A stretch of DNA of 53,816 bases from Planctomycetaceae bacterium. Its GTDB lineage: Bacteria; Planctomycetota; Planctomycetia; Planctomycetales; Planctomycetaceae. The notes beneath the pieces are model-generated. The model was not told the origin of the DNA, searched no databases, and saw nothing but the letters and a program-made list of their open reading frames with translations. The stretch covers positions 1 to 53,816 of the forward strand of contig JAGQQG010000039.1 of the NCBI GenBank assembly GCA_020426325.1. The letters are read 5' to 3'. Position numbers and translations under genes: made by a program. Shown in pieces: positions 36,073 through 46,323 of the stretch (its first letter is position 1; each line of letters opens with the position of its first letter).

Positions 36073-36198
36073 GCGTCTGTGTCCTTACACACGAGCGGAA
36101 CGAGCAAAGTGGCCGCTCGAATCGTTCGGGGTGCCGTTTGGAAGTCCGTTCCGATAACAACTGATCACCATTCAACCGGCATCGAAACGGGGACTGCA

Positions 36199-36648
36199 TT
36201 ACGACAATGTCTCCACCGTGCCACCCGCCTTTTGAACTTTCTCTTCCGCCGAACGGGAAATCCGATGAACCTGAACGGTCAGCTTCTTGGTGAGATCGCC
36301 ATCTCCCAGCACCTTAATGTAATCGAAGTTGCCCTTTGCCAAACCTCGCTCAGCAAGCGTTGTGGGATTGACGGTCTCCCCATTCTGAAACTTCGCGTCC
36401 AGAACCGAGACGTTGATCGCCAACACCTTATCAGCAAACTGGTTGTTGTTGAAACCCCGCTTGGCGATGATCCGGGCCAACGGCATCTGACCACCCGAGA
36501 AACCAACTCGACGTGAGGCGCCCCGACGACTGTAGTAGCCCTTGTGACCTCGACCTGCCGTCTTGCCTTGACCGGAACCGGGACCGCGCCCAACACGCTT
36601 GCGTGCCTTGTTCTTCTGAATTCCGCGATGGACGTCATCAATAATCAT
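36199..36648 (-). CDS. rplO: 50S ribosomal protein L15
   Basis: 149 residues. Identified by [20 protein letters not shown] and the glycine-rich N-terminal extension that threads into 23S rRNA. The ATG overlaps the rpsE stop by one base (TAATG), so the two are coupled. rpmD (L30), usually between rpsE and rplO, is absent. Confidence 0.97.
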   Translation of the reverse strand: MIIDDVHRGIQKNKARKRVGRGPGSGQGKTAGRGHKGYYSRRGASRRVGFSGGQMPLARIIAKRGFNNNQFADKVLAINVSVLDAKFQNGETVNPTTLAERGLAKGNFDYIKVLGDGDLTKKLTVQVHRISRSAEEKVQKAGGTVETLS

Positions 36649-37127
36649 TACAGCTCCACTCCTCGCAGACGCATCACGTCTTCACGTGTTCGCAGTCGCG
36701 ACAGGGCATCAAACGTTGCCTTCACCAAATTGACCGGATTACTCGAACCGCGACTTTTCGTCAGAATATCCTTGATGCCGACCGACTCGACAACCGTTCG
36801 CACGGTTGCACCGGCGATGATACCTGTACCAGGACTTGCTGGGATCAAGACGACCCGGGACGCTCCGAAACGCCCCTCGACCTGATGAGAGATCGTCGTC
36901 TCCCGGAGCGGGACGGACTTCAGCTTTCGGTTGGCCGCCTTGGTCGCCTTTTCCACGGCCAAGGGAACTTCCTTCGCCTTGCCATAACCCCAGCCAACGC
37001 GGCCATTCTTGTCGCCCACGACGACCATAGCAGCAAAGCTGAAGCGACGACCGCCCTTGACGACGCAGGCACATCGCCTGATCTGAACGACCTGTTCCGG
37101 GGATTGTGCAGGAGCGTCTGTCGACAC
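36648..37127 (-). CDS. rpsE: 30S ribosomal protein S5
   Basis: 159 residues. The double-stranded RNA-binding fold is seen in [22 protein letters not shown] and the C-terminal half in [16 protein letters not shown] and [15 protein letters not shown]5 takes part in decoding accuracy. GTG start with CGGAG about ten bases upstream. It is fused head-to-tail with rplO. Confidence 0.97.
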   Translation of the reverse strand: MSTDAPAQSPEQVVQIRRCACVVKGGRRFSFAAMVVVGDKNGRVGWGYGKAKEVPLAVEKATKAANRKLKSVPLRETTISHQVEGRFGASRVVLIPASPGTGIIAGATVRTVVESVGIKDILTKSRGSSNPVNLVKATFDALSRLRTREDVMRLRGVEL

Positions 37128-37207
37128 GATTAAAACTCCGTAGACCTCAGGATTGAATTCGTCTTATCTGTGAGAAACTTGAAAAATGAGCGGAGAAACG
37201 TGCCCGC

Positions 37208-37573
37208 TTAAAAATCAAGTCCACCTTCTCGGGCAGCATCCGCCAAGGCGGCAATTCGACCATGGTATTTATAAATCCCGCGATCGAACGCTACTTCCTT
37301 GATGCCCGCTGCTCCAGCTCGCTCAGCGAGGGCTTTCCCCACCCGCTGTGCGGCATCTTTGTTCCCGTTATCCTTCTTGGGGCCACCAAGCTCCTTCTCA
37401 ATCGAGCTGGCGGAAACAACCGTCTTCCCAGCTGAGTCGTCGATAATCTGAGCGTAGATCTGACGATTGCTGCGAAATACGGAGAGTCTTAATCGGCCAG
37501 CCGCACGAATCCGGTTTCGGACGTGTCGTCCACGCCGGAGACGCTGTTTGGCAATTTGTTTGTAGAGCTTCAT
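37208..37573 (-). CDS. rplR: 50S ribosomal protein L18
   Basis: 121 residues. [31 protein letters not shown] and [26 protein letters not shown] are the standard 5S rRNA-binding protein features. No clear Shine-Dalgarno is seen, so translation may be coupled to rplF, 66 bases upstream. Confidence 0.96.
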   Translation of the reverse strand: MKLYKQIAKQRLRRGRHVRNRIRAAGRLRLSVFRSNRQIYAQIIDDSAGKTVVSASSIEKELGGPKKDNGNKDAAQRVGKALAERAGAAGIKEVAFDRGIYKYHGRIAALADAAREGGLDF

Positions 37574-37639
37574 GATACGATGATTTCACGGAACAGTTGT
37601 ACGACTCGAATTCTGCCGGTTGACGAAACTGAGTATCGA

Positions 37640-38191
37640 TTATCCGCCACTCCCGAAAGCTTTTCCCGCTTTACGTCGAATGTGTTCACCCTGAAATCGA
37701 ATGCCTTTACCCTTGTAAGGCTCGGGAGGACGAACATTCCGGATATCGGCAGCGAATTGGCCAACCGCCTGCTTATCGATACTCTTGATTTCAATCGCGG
37801 TCGGCGAGGGCACGTTACAGGTGACCTTGTCAGGAAGCGTCAACTTGACCGTGTTGGCAAATCCCACCTGCAATGACAGCACGTCACCACTCAATGATGC
37901 CTGATAACCAACACCCACAACTTCCAACCGTTTGACGAATGGCTCCTGAACACCCGAGACCATATTGTTGATCAAGCTGCGTGTCAGGCCGTGCAAGGCC
38001 CGATTCTCCCGCTGATCATTGGGACGAGTGACATGCACTTGTCGGCTGTCAGCATCGTAGTTGACCGTCATCAGGGGATGAACCTCATAAGAAAGCTCGC
38101 CGTGCTTCCCTTTGACGGTGACCTGATTGCCTGAAATCGTGACGTCAACCCCATCAGGGATCGCAACAGGTTGTCTTCCGATACGAGACAT
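37640..38191 (-). CDS. rplF: 50S ribosomal protein L6
   Basis: 183 residues. MSRIGRQPVAIPDGV, LHGLTRSLINNMV and the C-terminal RPPEPYKGKGIRF signature are present. The protein binds near the factor-binding (sarcin-ricin) site of 23S rRNA. Shine-Dalgarno weak. Confidence 0.97.
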   Translation of the reverse strand: MSRIGRQPVAIPDGVDVTISGNQVTVKGKHGELSYEVHPLMTVNYDADSRQVHVTRPNDQRENRALHGLTRSLINNMVSGVQEPFVKRLEVVGVGYQASLSGDVLSLQVGFANTVKLTLPDKVTCNVPSPTAIEIKSIDKQAVGQFAADIRNVRPPEPYKGKGIRFQGEHIRRKAGKAFGSGG

Positions 38192-38238
38192 GAATCTAAT
38201 CCGCTAATTTCTGTACGCCGTGTAGCTTTTCGCAAGGC

Positions 38239-38634
38239 TTACCAGATTTGACACAGAACTTCACCGCCAACATTTTTCGATCGAGCTTCCCGATTACTCA
38301 AGACGCCCTGGTTTGTCGACAGCACGCTGATCCCCAGTCCGTTGAGCACGTCCGGGACATCGTTAACAGCAGCGTAGTGTCGACGTCCTGGCTTACTCAC
38401 TCGCTTGAGCTGCTGAATAACACGTTCCCCGTTAGGACCGTATTTCAGGTTCACACGCAGCACATTCTGCGGAGCTTGCTCAACAACTTCAAAATCCCAG
38501 ATATAGCCTTCTCGCTGCAAGGCTTCCGCAATACCTACCTTCAGTTTGGAGTATGGGATATCCACTGAAGGACGCTCGATTCGCAACGCATTGCGAATTC
38601 TGGTGAGCATGTCAGCAATTGGGTCAGTCATCAT
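38239..38634 (-). CDS. rpsH: 30S ribosomal protein S8
   Basis: 131 residues. [16 protein letters not shown] at the start and [20 protein letters not shown] at the end identify it. S8 binds helix 21 of 16S rRNA and represses the spc operon in E. coli. The frame is open further upstream through rpsN; GGGAGA before the double ATG fixes the start at 38634 or 38631. Confidence 0.97.
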   Translation of the reverse strand: MMTDPIADMLTRIRNALRIERPSVDIPYSKLKVGIAEALQREGYIWDFEVVEQAPQNVLRVNLKYGPNGERVIQQLKRVSKPGRRHYAAVNDVPDVLNGLGISVLSTNQGVLSNREARSKNVGGEVLCQIW

Positions 38635-38677
38635 AATTTGTGTCTCCCGCCGGTTATTCGCTCGGCCGTCAGTTCCT

Positions 38678-38863
38678 TTACCAGCTTGCCTTTTTCGCGC
38701 CGGGGACCAGACCGTCAAGGCAGAGGTCCCGAAAACAGACGCGACACACCAGGAACTTGCGATAGACAGCTCGTGGCCGACCGCACAGCTGACAACGATG
38801 CTCCTGTCGACTGCTGAACTTGGGCTTGCGATTCGCCTTGGCGATTTTTGATTTACTGGCCAT
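38678..38863 (-). CDS. rpsN: 30S ribosomal protein S14, zinc-binding type
   Basis: 61 residues, the short type Z form. Two CxxC pairs, CQLCGRP and CRVCFRD, bind one zinc; the [10 protein letters not shown] segment precedes them. It lies between rplE and rpsH, the usual site in the spc operon. Confidence 0.97.
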   Translation of the reverse strand: MASKSKIAKANRKPKFSSRQEHRCQLCGRPRAVYRKFLVCRVCFRDLCLDGLVPGAKKASW

Positions 38864-38932
38864 GCCGTGGGTGCTTTGACTGGAATGAAATCTGTTTGGG
38901 AAAGTTGTAAACCAATAGTTTGTGATTGGATT

Positions 38933-39487
38933 CTAATTGGCCGGCTTCTGGAACGGCACTCCGAATGAACTGAGAAGCAGCCGAGCTTCATCGTCACTCG
39001 TGGTTGATGTCACCATCGTGATGTTCAACCCCTGTACCGATTTCACGCTGTCGGGATTAACCTCCGGAAACACCATCTGTTCATTCAGACCCATACTGTA
39101 GTTGCCCCGACCGTCAAATGCATTCGGGTTGAGCCCCCGAAAGTCACGGACTCGAGGGAGGACCACTGAGATGAGCCGGTCCAGAAACTCGTACATCCGC
39201 TGTTTTCTCAAGGTCACTCGACAGCCGATCTCCATGCCTTCGCGGAGCTTGAAGTTGGCGATCGAGCGTCGGGCACGCGTGATCTGCACATGCTGGCCGG
39301 CAATTTGCCTCAACTGAGCGACGACTTCTTCAAGCACCTTGCGGTCCTGGATGGCACGCCCCACACCCATGCTCAACACAATCTTTTCGAGCTGAGGGAG
39401 TGAATGGCGGTTCGTCCGCCCAAGCTCGGAGCTGAGCTTGCCGATGATCGAAGATTGATATTGTTCCTGAAGGCGTGGTACTGACAT
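38933..39487 (-). CDS. rplE: 50S ribosomal protein L5
   Basis: 184 residues. [34 protein letters not shown] and [17 protein letters not shown] are conserved L5 features. It binds 5S rRNA and P-site tRNA in the central protuberance. A 9-bp hairpin (39512-39536) lies in its leader. Confidence 0.97.
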   Translation of the reverse strand: MSVPRLQEQYQSSIIGKLSSELGRTNRHSLPQLEKIVLSMGVGRAIQDRKVLEEVVAQLRQIAGQHVQITRARRSIANFKLREGMEIGCRVTLRKQRMYEFLDRLISVVLPRVRDFRGLNPNAFDGRGNYSMGLNEQMVFPEVNPDSVKSVQGLNITMVTSTTSDDEARLLLSSFGVPFQKPAN

Positions 39488-39511
39488 GACTCTGCCGCAA
39501 TCCTCAATGCT

Positions 39512-39536
39512 GATTTCCCATCTAGGCTGGGAAATC
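39512..39536 (-). promoter_or_regulatory. Hairpin in the rplX-rplE gap
   Basis: GATTTCCCA (39512-39520), loop TCTAGGC, TGGGAAATC (39528-39536). A perfect 9-bp stem 25 bases before the rplE start. It may be a ribosomal-protein binding site or an mRNA processing site; inference only. Confidence 0.45.
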
Positions 39537-39588
39537 GGTATTTCTAAAAGTCGGGAACGGGTGCTCCTGACGACTCACTGATCGATGA

Positions 39589-39942
39589 CTACTTTCCTGC
39601 GTAAGAACTTTTGGCGGGGCTGACGGTCCCTACCCCCTTCTTGCACTTTCGACAGAAACGCTCCTTGGTACCATCGCTCGTGTAACGCAAACCAAGCCGG
39701 GTGGGTGCGTGGCACGATTCACAGTAATACATCACGTTTGAACTCATGATCGGCTTCTCCAGGTGAAGACGCCCCCCCTGTGGGCTCTTCGGATGCCCAC
39801 GACGGACGTGCTTCCAGACCTGATTCACCCCTTGAATCAGCACTTTGTTGCCGTTCTCCAAAACCTGAATCACACGTCGGGGCGTGGGCGATTTGTCATC
39901 GCCAGCCATCACCACCACGGAATCACCCTTCTTGATCTTCAC
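39589..39942 (-). CDS. rplX: 50S ribosomal protein L24
   Basis: 117 residues. The KOW-type N-terminus MKIKKGDSVVVMAGDDK and LIQGVNQVWKHVR are followed by a C-terminal zinc ribbon with CESC and CRKC. L24 starts large-subunit assembly. GTG start with a GAGAG purine run upstream. Confidence 0.96.
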   Translation of the reverse strand: MKIKKGDSVVVMAGDDKSPTPRRVIQVLENGNKVLIQGVNQVWKHVRRGHPKSPQGGRLHLEKPIMSSNVMYYCESCHAPTRLGLRYTSDGTKERFCRKCKKGVGTVSPAKSSYAGK

Positions 39943-40009
39943 GACTGCTCTCGCTTCTCTGCAATTCGATCAGTTGACACCGAAACCCAACGCGATTGTT
40001 CACCAAACA

Positions 40010-40384
40010 CTAAACCACTTCACTGGCGAGGCTGATAATCTTCATGTACCTCCGGTCCCGCAACTCACGTGCGACAGCACCGAAGATACGTGTGCCGCGG
40101 GGATTTCCGTCTCCGTCGATCAGGACGATCGCATTTTTGTCGAACTGGACATAACTGCCATCCTCACGGCGGGTCGCTTTGCGACAGCGGACGATGACGC
40201 CACGAATGACCTTGCCAGCCCGCACCATTTCTGGCGCTCCGGGGATCGACTTCTGAATCGCGACAACGACCACGTCTCCCAAGCCGGCGGTCCGCTTCTT
40301 CGTCCCCCCGAGGACGCGAATACAGCGGGCCACCTTTGCGCCGCTGTTGTCAGCGACATCCACAAGTGTTTGCATCTGAATCAT
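40010..40384 (-). CDS. rplN: 50S ribosomal protein L14
   Basis: 124 residues. MIQMQTLVDVADNSGAK, VVAIQKSIPGAP and the late ARELRDRRYMKIISLASEV are intact. L14 contacts 16S rRNA in an intersubunit bridge. GAGAGG lies before the ATG. Confidence 0.97.
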   Translation of the reverse strand: MIQMQTLVDVADNSGAKVARCIRVLGGTKKRTAGLGDVVVVAIQKSIPGAPEMVRAGKVIRGVIVRCRKATRREDGSYVQFDKNAIVLIDGDGNPRGTRIFGAVARELRDRRYMKIISLASEVV

Positions 40385-40465
40385 GATCTTGCCTCTCCGC
40401 CCTCTATCGCCACCGCTGAATCAAACCACAATCCCAAACGACTTTTCCACTCTCAACGGCTGAGG

Positions 40466-40714
40466 CTAAACAGATTTCGACTTCTCGACGACTCGTACCA
40501 ACTCCCACCGCTTTTGCTTGGAATGCGGTCGGCTCTCGACAATCTCCACCGTGTCGCCAGCATGGCCTTCATTGTTTTCGTCATGCACGTGACAAACAGT
40601 GCGTCCCCGTACGATCTTCCCGTACTTCGGGTGGCGAAACAGTCGTTTGACCTCAACTCGTAAAGTCTTGTCCCGTTTGTCGCTCGTCACGACACCTTGC
40701 AGTGTACGCCTCAT
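40466..40714 (-). CDS. rpsQ: 30S ribosomal protein S17
   Basis: 82 residues. LQGVVTSDKRDKTLRVEV, HPKYGKIVRGRTVCHVHDE and VEIVESRPHSKQKRW are the family core. The protein is an OB-fold 16S rRNA binder. It follows rpmC by 86 bases. Confidence 0.96.
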   Translation of the reverse strand: MRRTLQGVVTSDKRDKTLRVEVKRLFRHPKYGKIVRGRTVCHVHDENNEGHAGDTVEIVESRPHSKQKRWELVRVVEKSKSV

Positions 40715-40800
40715 TGATCAATTCTCCGACCGCTCATCGAACTGCACTCCTGGTGTTTGAAAATCCGCTGACGAAGCCTGCCCCGCCAGATCTTGAACTC

Positions 40801-41010
40801 CTATGAAGATGCCGCTACGGCACCGCTCCGCTCGCGCTGAATCGTCTTGATCCTTGCAATCTTGCGGCGAAGTCGCGTTAAGTTGCTCGGTGCATCCAAT
40901 CGCTCAGTCGCAGCTTGAAAACGCAGACGAAACAACTCCTGACGAGTCTCGCGGAGCTCCAGCTCCAACTGCTCGTCGCTCATTTCTCGAAGTTCAGATG
41001 CCTTAGACAT
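40801..41010 (-). CDS. rpmC: 50S ribosomal protein L29
   Basis: 69 residues starting MSKASELREMSDEQ. The two-helix hairpin of L29 is visible, with LRLRFQAATE-like RLRFQAATERLD and NLTRLRRKIARIKT. The longer frame from 41073 adds 21 unconserved residues and is not used. It sits at the tunnel exit, where SRP and trigger factor dock. Confidence 0.95.
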   Translation of the reverse strand: MSKASELREMSDEQLELELRETRQELFRLRFQAATERLDAPSNLTRLRRKIARIKTIQRERSGAVAASS

Positions 41011-41086
41011 GACACTCTCTATTATCCGATCACTCTCGTTGACTCGACGACCATGACTCGAAGGCCACGGCACATGATGTAGCTCC

Positions 41087-42143
<1,057 letters not shown>

Positions 42144-42199
42144 GGTCTTGTCCGCGTTTGTATCCGTAGGCTGCGAGTGAATTCCGCTTGAATATCCTG

Positions 42200-42544
42200 T
42201 TATCCGATTTCCGGTGCATCAATGGCGATATGCACATGGGCAAATCGTCGTCGAATCATGAAGGCCATTCCCCTGGCTCGTGGTTGCAACCGCTTGAACA
42301 TCGGTCCCCCATCGACACGAGCTTCGACAATCGAAAGCCGGTCAACATTTCTTGCACCACGATCCTCTGCATTCGCCCGGGCGCTCTTCAAAACCTGCTC
42401 CAGCACTCTCGCACCACGGTTGGGAATGTACCGGAGAGCATCAATGCCCTCCGACACGGTCTTCCCGCGAATCATGTCCGCAAACGGCCGCACTTTCGTT
42501 GCGGAGATTCTTGCAAACCGATGACTTGCCTTAACTGTCGCCAT
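42200..42544 (-). CDS. rplV: 50S ribosomal protein L22
   Basis: 114 residues. KVRPFADMIRGKTVSEG, ARVLEQVLKSARANAED and the hairpin RLQPRARGMAFMIRRRFAH that lines the exit tunnel are present. CAGGA precedes the ATG. Confidence 0.97.
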   Translation of the reverse strand: MATVKASHRFARISATKVRPFADMIRGKTVSEGIDALRYIPNRGARVLEQVLKSARANAEDRGARNVDRLSIVEARVDGGPMFKRLQPRARGMAFMIRRRFAHVHIAIDAPEIG

Positions 42545-42601
42545 TTCAACATTCCTGCCGCAAATCTGCTTTCATCCCAAGTGCACGAGCAGTCTCGACA
42601 C

Positions 42602-42871
42602 CTAGCGGTTCCCCTTCGCACCGTGACCACGGAAGGTCCGAGTCAGTGCAAATTCACCCAGTTTGTGCCCAACCATTTCTTCCGTCACATAGACATTGAT
42701 ATGCGCCCGGCCATTGTGAACCAGGAACGTGTGACCGATGAATTCCGGTGAAATGGTCGAGGCTCTCGCCCACGTCTTGATTGACTCCTTACGCCCCTCT
42801 GTATCCAGACGGGCGATTTTCTTCAGGAGCTTCTCGTCAACATAGGGACCTTTTTTCGTTGACCGTGACAT
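42602..42871 (-). CDS. rpsS: 30S ribosomal protein S19
   Basis: 89 residues. [37 protein letters not shown] and [15 protein letters not shown] are the conserved blocks. It forms the head of the small subunit with S13. CAGGTG precedes the ATG. Confidence 0.97.
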   Translation of the reverse strand: MSRSTKKGPYVDEKLLKKIARLDTEGRKESIKTWARASTISPEFIGHTFLVHNGRAHINVYVTEEMVGHKLGEFALTRTFRGHGAKGNR

Positions 42872-42935
42872 CCAACACCTGCTTGACTCGGCCCCTCAAT
42901 CCGGGGCAAAAAATTGAACGACGTAAACTCTTATA

Positions 42936-43793
42936 TCAGACTTTCAACTGACCATAGCGACGTGACTTTCGCCTCCGCACAATGGCCTTTGACGATGACT
43001 TCCGACGCTTTCTTGTGGATCCGCCTTTAGCCAATTTTCCTGTCGGACTGCACGGATGCCGTCCTCCCGAATTTCGACCTTCACCACCGCCCATCGGGTG
43101 AGCAACGGGGTTCATTGCTGTTCCACGCACATGAGGACGGCGACCCAACCATCGCTTGCGACCGGCTTTGCCAAACACAATTCCCTGGTGCTCGGAGTTT
43201 CCGATCACACCAATCGTCGCCCGGCAACTGCTGGGCAATCGACGGACTTCACCAGAGGGCAATGTAATCTGCGCCCATCGTGCCTCTCGGGCATTCATGA
43301 CCGCACCGGATCCTGCACTTCGACACAACTGAGCCCCGCGGCCGGGTTGCATCTCAATGTTATGAATGCTGGTTCCCGGGGGAACGCTCGAAAGCGGCAT
43401 GCAGTTGCCAACCTTCGGTTCAACTCCGTCTCCACTATAGATCACATCCCCGACTTTCAGTCCCTGGGGAGCAATGATGTAGCTTTTTTCTCCATCTTCA
43501 TATTCAAGCAAGGCAATACGAGCAGAGCGATTGGGGTCATACTCCACCCCCAGCACCTTTGCCGGAACTCCGTCCTTGTTCCGCTTGAAGTCAATGATTC
43601 GATACAACCGCTTGTGGCCACCCCCACGATGGCGGGCAGTCACTTTCCCTTGATTATTCCGCCCACCCTTTTTCTTGGCGCGCTTGGTCAGCGACTTCTC
43701 CGGACGCTTCTTGCGATCGGTAATCTCTGCGAAATCGCCGACCGTCGCCCCTCGGCGTCCGGCACTTGTCGGTTTGTAATGTCGAATTCCCAT
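42936..43793 (-). CDS. rplB: 50S ribosomal protein L2
   Basis: 285 residues. [54 protein letters not shown]-type core and [18 protein letters not shown] with the histidine important for peptidyl transfer are all intact. It is one of the largest 23S rRNA binders. AAAGG precedes the ATG. Confidence 0.98.
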   Translation of the reverse strand: MGIRHYKPTSAGRRGATVGDFAEITDRKKRPEKSLTKRAKKKGGRNNQGKVTARHRGGGHKRLYRIIDFKRNKDGVPAKVLGVEYDPNRSARIALLEYEDGEKSYIIAPQGLKVGDVIYSGDGVEPKVGNCMPLSSVPPGTSIHNIEMQPGRGAQLCRSAGSGAVMNAREARWAQITLPSGEVRRLPSSCRATIGVIGNSEHQGIVFGKAGRKRWLGRRPHVRGTAMNPVAHPMGGGEGRNSGGRHPCSPTGKLAKGGSTRKRRKSSSKAIVRRRKSRRYGQLKV

Positions 43794-43877
43794 AATCAGC
43801 CTTTAGCTGCCGCAACGAAACTTTGCTTCACTTTTCAAGACGCCAGAGACACGAGCCACCCGCGTGAGGATTCAATC

Positions 43878-44195
43878 TCAGAAGAACGCGATTCTGTCGT
43901 CGTCGTGCAACTCCACGATCGCCTTCTTCCAATCTCTCCGATAGCCTTGAGCCATCTTATGGCGACGCGGCTTCCCTTTGCGTGTCTGGGTACGAACCTT
44001 GACGACTCGCACGTTCCACAATTCCTCAACAGCCCGCTTGATATCCATCTTCGTCGCCTGCGGGTGCACCTCAAAAGGATACTGATTGTATCGCTCAGAG
44101 GTGTGCGTCCCCTTCTCCGTCACCAGGGGTCTCAGGACCACCTGATGCGACTCAAGCGTTAAACCACTTTTCTGCTCGCCTGCCATCTCGTTCAC
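43878..44195 (-). CDS. rplW: 50S ribosomal protein L23
   Basis: 105 residues. VVLRPLVTEKGTH, YPFEVHPQATKMDIKRAVEELW and VRTQTRKGKPRR are the family core. The GTG at 44195 is preferred because GAGGAAGAG is correctly spaced for it; the ATG three codons later is about 15 bases away from that site. It begins 11 bases after rplD. Confidence 0.95.
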   Translation of the reverse strand: MNEMAGEQKSGLTLESHQVVLRPLVTEKGTHTSERYNQYPFEVHPQATKMDIKRAVEELWNVRVVKVRTQTRKGKPRRHKMAQGYRRDWKKAIVELHDDDRIAFF

Positions 44196-44206
44196 CGAAC
44201 TCTTCC

Positions 44207-44839
44207 TCAGGCCCCTTGGCCCTGACCACGCAGAAAATCCATCGCATCTTTCGTCACCACAAGACGCTTTTGATGCAACAACTGATACGCATTCAACTCA
44301 ACTGCAGGCGACACCCAAAGCGAGGCAATGTTCCGAGACGACTGCCAAATTACAGTGTCGTGATCCCGAATCGTGAGGAGACAACTGCCTCCACTGACCC
44401 CCAACGCCTTCAACATGTCGGCAACCACTCGAGTCTTTGGAGCACTCACCGCGAGTGAATCCAAAACCACAGCTTCGCCATCCTGAAACTTGCTCAACAG
44501 GGCCATTCGAGTTGCCAGACGAACCGCCTGCTTGGGCAGACGATAGCTCCAATCCTTCGGCTTCTTGGCGAACGCGTGGCCGCCACCCACTCGAACGGGA
44601 GTCCGCCTAGTGCCCGCCCGGGCACGTCCAGTCCCCTTCTGCCGATAGAGCTTCTTGGTACTGCCAGCAACCATCCCGCGAGACTTCGTCTGCACAGTAC
44701 CTGCGCGCTGATTGGCCTCGTACATCACGATAACATCGTGAAGCAGCTGCTTATTGATCCCAGGCGCCAGCTCCGCACCGTCAAACTCATAAGAGCCGAT
44801 GTCAGAACCAGACGCATTTTTCAAAGGGGCCGAAACCAT
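44207..44839 (-). CDS. rplD: 50S ribosomal protein L4
   Basis: 210 residues. INKQLLHDVIVMYEANQRAGT, the KKLYRQKGTGRARAGTRRTPVRVGGG-type tunnel loop and the C-terminal Rossmann-like half are conserved. In E. coli L4 also represses the S10 operon. A GTG at 44851 would add four residues; neither start has an ideal ribosome binding site, so the exact start is uncertain. Confidence 0.95.
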   Translation of the reverse strand: MVSAPLKNASGSDIGSYEFDGAELAPGINKQLLHDVIVMYEANQRAGTVQTKSRGMVAGSTKKLYRQKGTGRARAGTRRTPVRVGGGHAFAKKPKDWSYRLPKQAVRLATRMALLSKFQDGEAVVLDSLAVSAPKTRVVADMLKALGVSGGSCLLTIRDHDTVIWQSSRNIASLWVSPAVELNAYQLLHQKRLVVTKDAMDFLRGQGQGA

Positions 44840-44866
44840 GATTTCCACCACATCCTGACGACAACG

Positions 44867-45601
44867 TTAATCAACCTTGTTGGTCCGACGGATCTGCACA
44901 AACCCGCCGATCGGGCCGGGCACGCCGCCATGGACGAGCAACATATTATTTTCAGGGTCAACACGCACAACCTTCAGATGCCGCACCGTGACCCGAGAGT
45001 TTCCGTACCGACCAGACATCCGCGTCCCCTTGAGCACGCGTGACGGATCAGCACTCATGCCGATGGACCCGCAATGCCGATGGACTCTTTTCACACCGTG
45101 AGTGGCCCGCTGTCCATTGAAGTTGTGACGCTTCATCACACCAGCAGTGCCTCGCCCCTTGCTTGTCGCAATAACGTCAACATGGGAGGCATCGGCCAGC
45201 AGTTCAACCGTCAACTCCTGCCCCACCTCACAACCGTGCCCCTCGCCGTCCGTTCGAAACTCACGGATGAATCGCTTTGGCTCACAGTCAGCCTTGGGAA
45301 GAACTTCGCCGCCCGCCTCCTGGCGAGCCTTTTGACGCTTGCTGCTCAACGCCACAACATGGCCGCGCTCGGCTCGCGAAGCGCGGTTTCGATTCCGCTG
45401 CTCCGAAGGACGATCCAAGTCCTTCTCGCTCAGCTTGTCAGCATAGCCAACCTGAACGGCCTCATAACCGTCCCGCTCGCTACTCTTCAGCTGTAAAACA
45501 GTGCACGGACCAGCCTCAATGACAGTCACGGGAACCAGCTTCCCGCTCTCGTCATAAACCTGAGTCATGCCGACCTTGCGGCCTAACAACCCGACTGCCA
45601 T
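44867..45601 (-). CDS. rplC: 50S ribosomal protein L3, with insert
   Basis: 244 residues against about 209 in E. coli. MAVGLLGRKVGMTQVYDE, SKGRGTAGVMKRHNFNGQ and HRHCGSIGMSADPSRVLKGTRMSG are conserved. A polar, Arg/Lys/Glu-rich insert of about 30 residues replaces the usual short linker after residue 60. AGGT lies eight bases before the ATG. Confidence 0.97.
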   Translation of the reverse strand: MAVGLLGRKVGMTQVYDESGKLVPVTVIEAGPCTVLQLKSSERDGYEAVQVGYADKLSEKDLDRPSEQRNRNRASRAERGHVVALSSKRQKARQEAGGEVLPKADCEPKRFIREFRTDGEGHGCEVGQELTVELLADASHVDVIATSKGRGTAGVMKRHNFNGQRATHGVKRVHRHCGSIGMSADPSRVLKGTRMSGRYGNSRVTVRHLKVVRVDPENNMLLVHGGVPGPIGGFVQIRRTNKVD

Positions 45602-45768
45602 GAGAATACCTGCATGAAACGTGACCGCCGCTAAACCCAGGAGGCAACCAGTCGATGCAACTCAACTGCCCCCAATCCACCCGAAAGAGCACCTGACCGC
45701 GAGAATCGCGACATGACTCTTATTGCGCCGCCCAATCGCCACAGTCCACCGGCCGAAAAGAACCAGAT

Positions 45769-45788
45769 CCCGGGGGCACCCCCCGGGA
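45769..45788 (-). promoter_or_regulatory. GC-rich hairpin between rpsJ and rplC
   Basis: TCCCGGGGG pairs with CCCCCGGGA (45769-45777 with 45780-45788), starting 18 bases after the rpsJ stop. On the minus strand it is followed by TCTGGTTCTTTTC, a T-rich tail. It may act as an attenuator or partial terminator inside the S10 operon. Confidence 0.55.
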
Positions 45789-45806
45789 GACCGCAACGCT
45801 ACACCA

Positions 45807-46127
45807 TCAGGCGGATGCCTTAATCTTGATATCAACCCCTGCTGGCAGAGACAGCTTGTTCAAAGCATCAATTGTCTTGCCAGTGGGCTGCATGATGTCA
45901 ATCAGTCGCTTGTGCGTCCGAATTTCGAACTGCTCTCGCGATTTCTTGTCGATGTGCGGACTCCGCAGGACGGTGTACCGCTCAATTCGTGTCGGCAGGG
46001 GAATCGGACCGTGCACAACCGCACCAGTACGCTTCGCCGTATCGACGATGTCAGTGGCCGACTGATCCAGAACACTGTGATCATAGGCCTCCATGCGGAT
46101 GCGAATACGCTCCCCAAGTCCGGACAC
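45807..46127 (-). CDS. rpsJ: 30S ribosomal protein S10
   Basis: 106 residues. [40 protein letters not shown] and [17 protein letters not shown] are conserved. GTG start with GAGGA eight bases upstream. It follows fusA directly; tuf, usually between them, is missing. A promoter (46204-46232) gives it its own start. Confidence 0.97.
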   Translation of the reverse strand: MSGLGERIRIRMEAYDHSVLDQSATDIVDTAKRTGAVVHGPIPLPTRIERYTVLRSPHIDKKSREQFEIRTHKRLIDIMQPTGKTIDALNKLSLPAGVDIKIKASA

Positions 46128-46203
46128 TCAAATATCCTCAACCAAACAAGTTATACAAAATTTCGGGCGGCAATCCGCCCGGCTTCCGATGGGAAAGTCG
46201 ATG

Positions 46204-46232
46204 ATCCTAATCAGACTTTCTGGTGATGTCAA
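46204..46232 (-). promoter_or_regulatory. Sigma70-type promoter before rpsJ
   Basis: On the minus strand: TTGACA (46232-46227), 17-base spacer, TAGGAT (46209-46204). The -35 is a perfect match and the -10 matches four of six. The leader to rpsJ would be about 70 bases. It would start the S10 operon independently of fusA. Confidence 0.7.
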
Positions 46233-46323
46233 CAAATCGCGAAATAGTTTCGAGGGAAAGAGTTAAACTTGGGCCATTTGCCTCCCTCGCCGGGCTGATG
46301 GCTGACAGTCTCTCCCTTGAACT

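Noticed and set aside
43056-44162. 368-codon plus-strand frame across rplB and rplW
   Set aside because: Antisense to two certain ribosomal protein genes.
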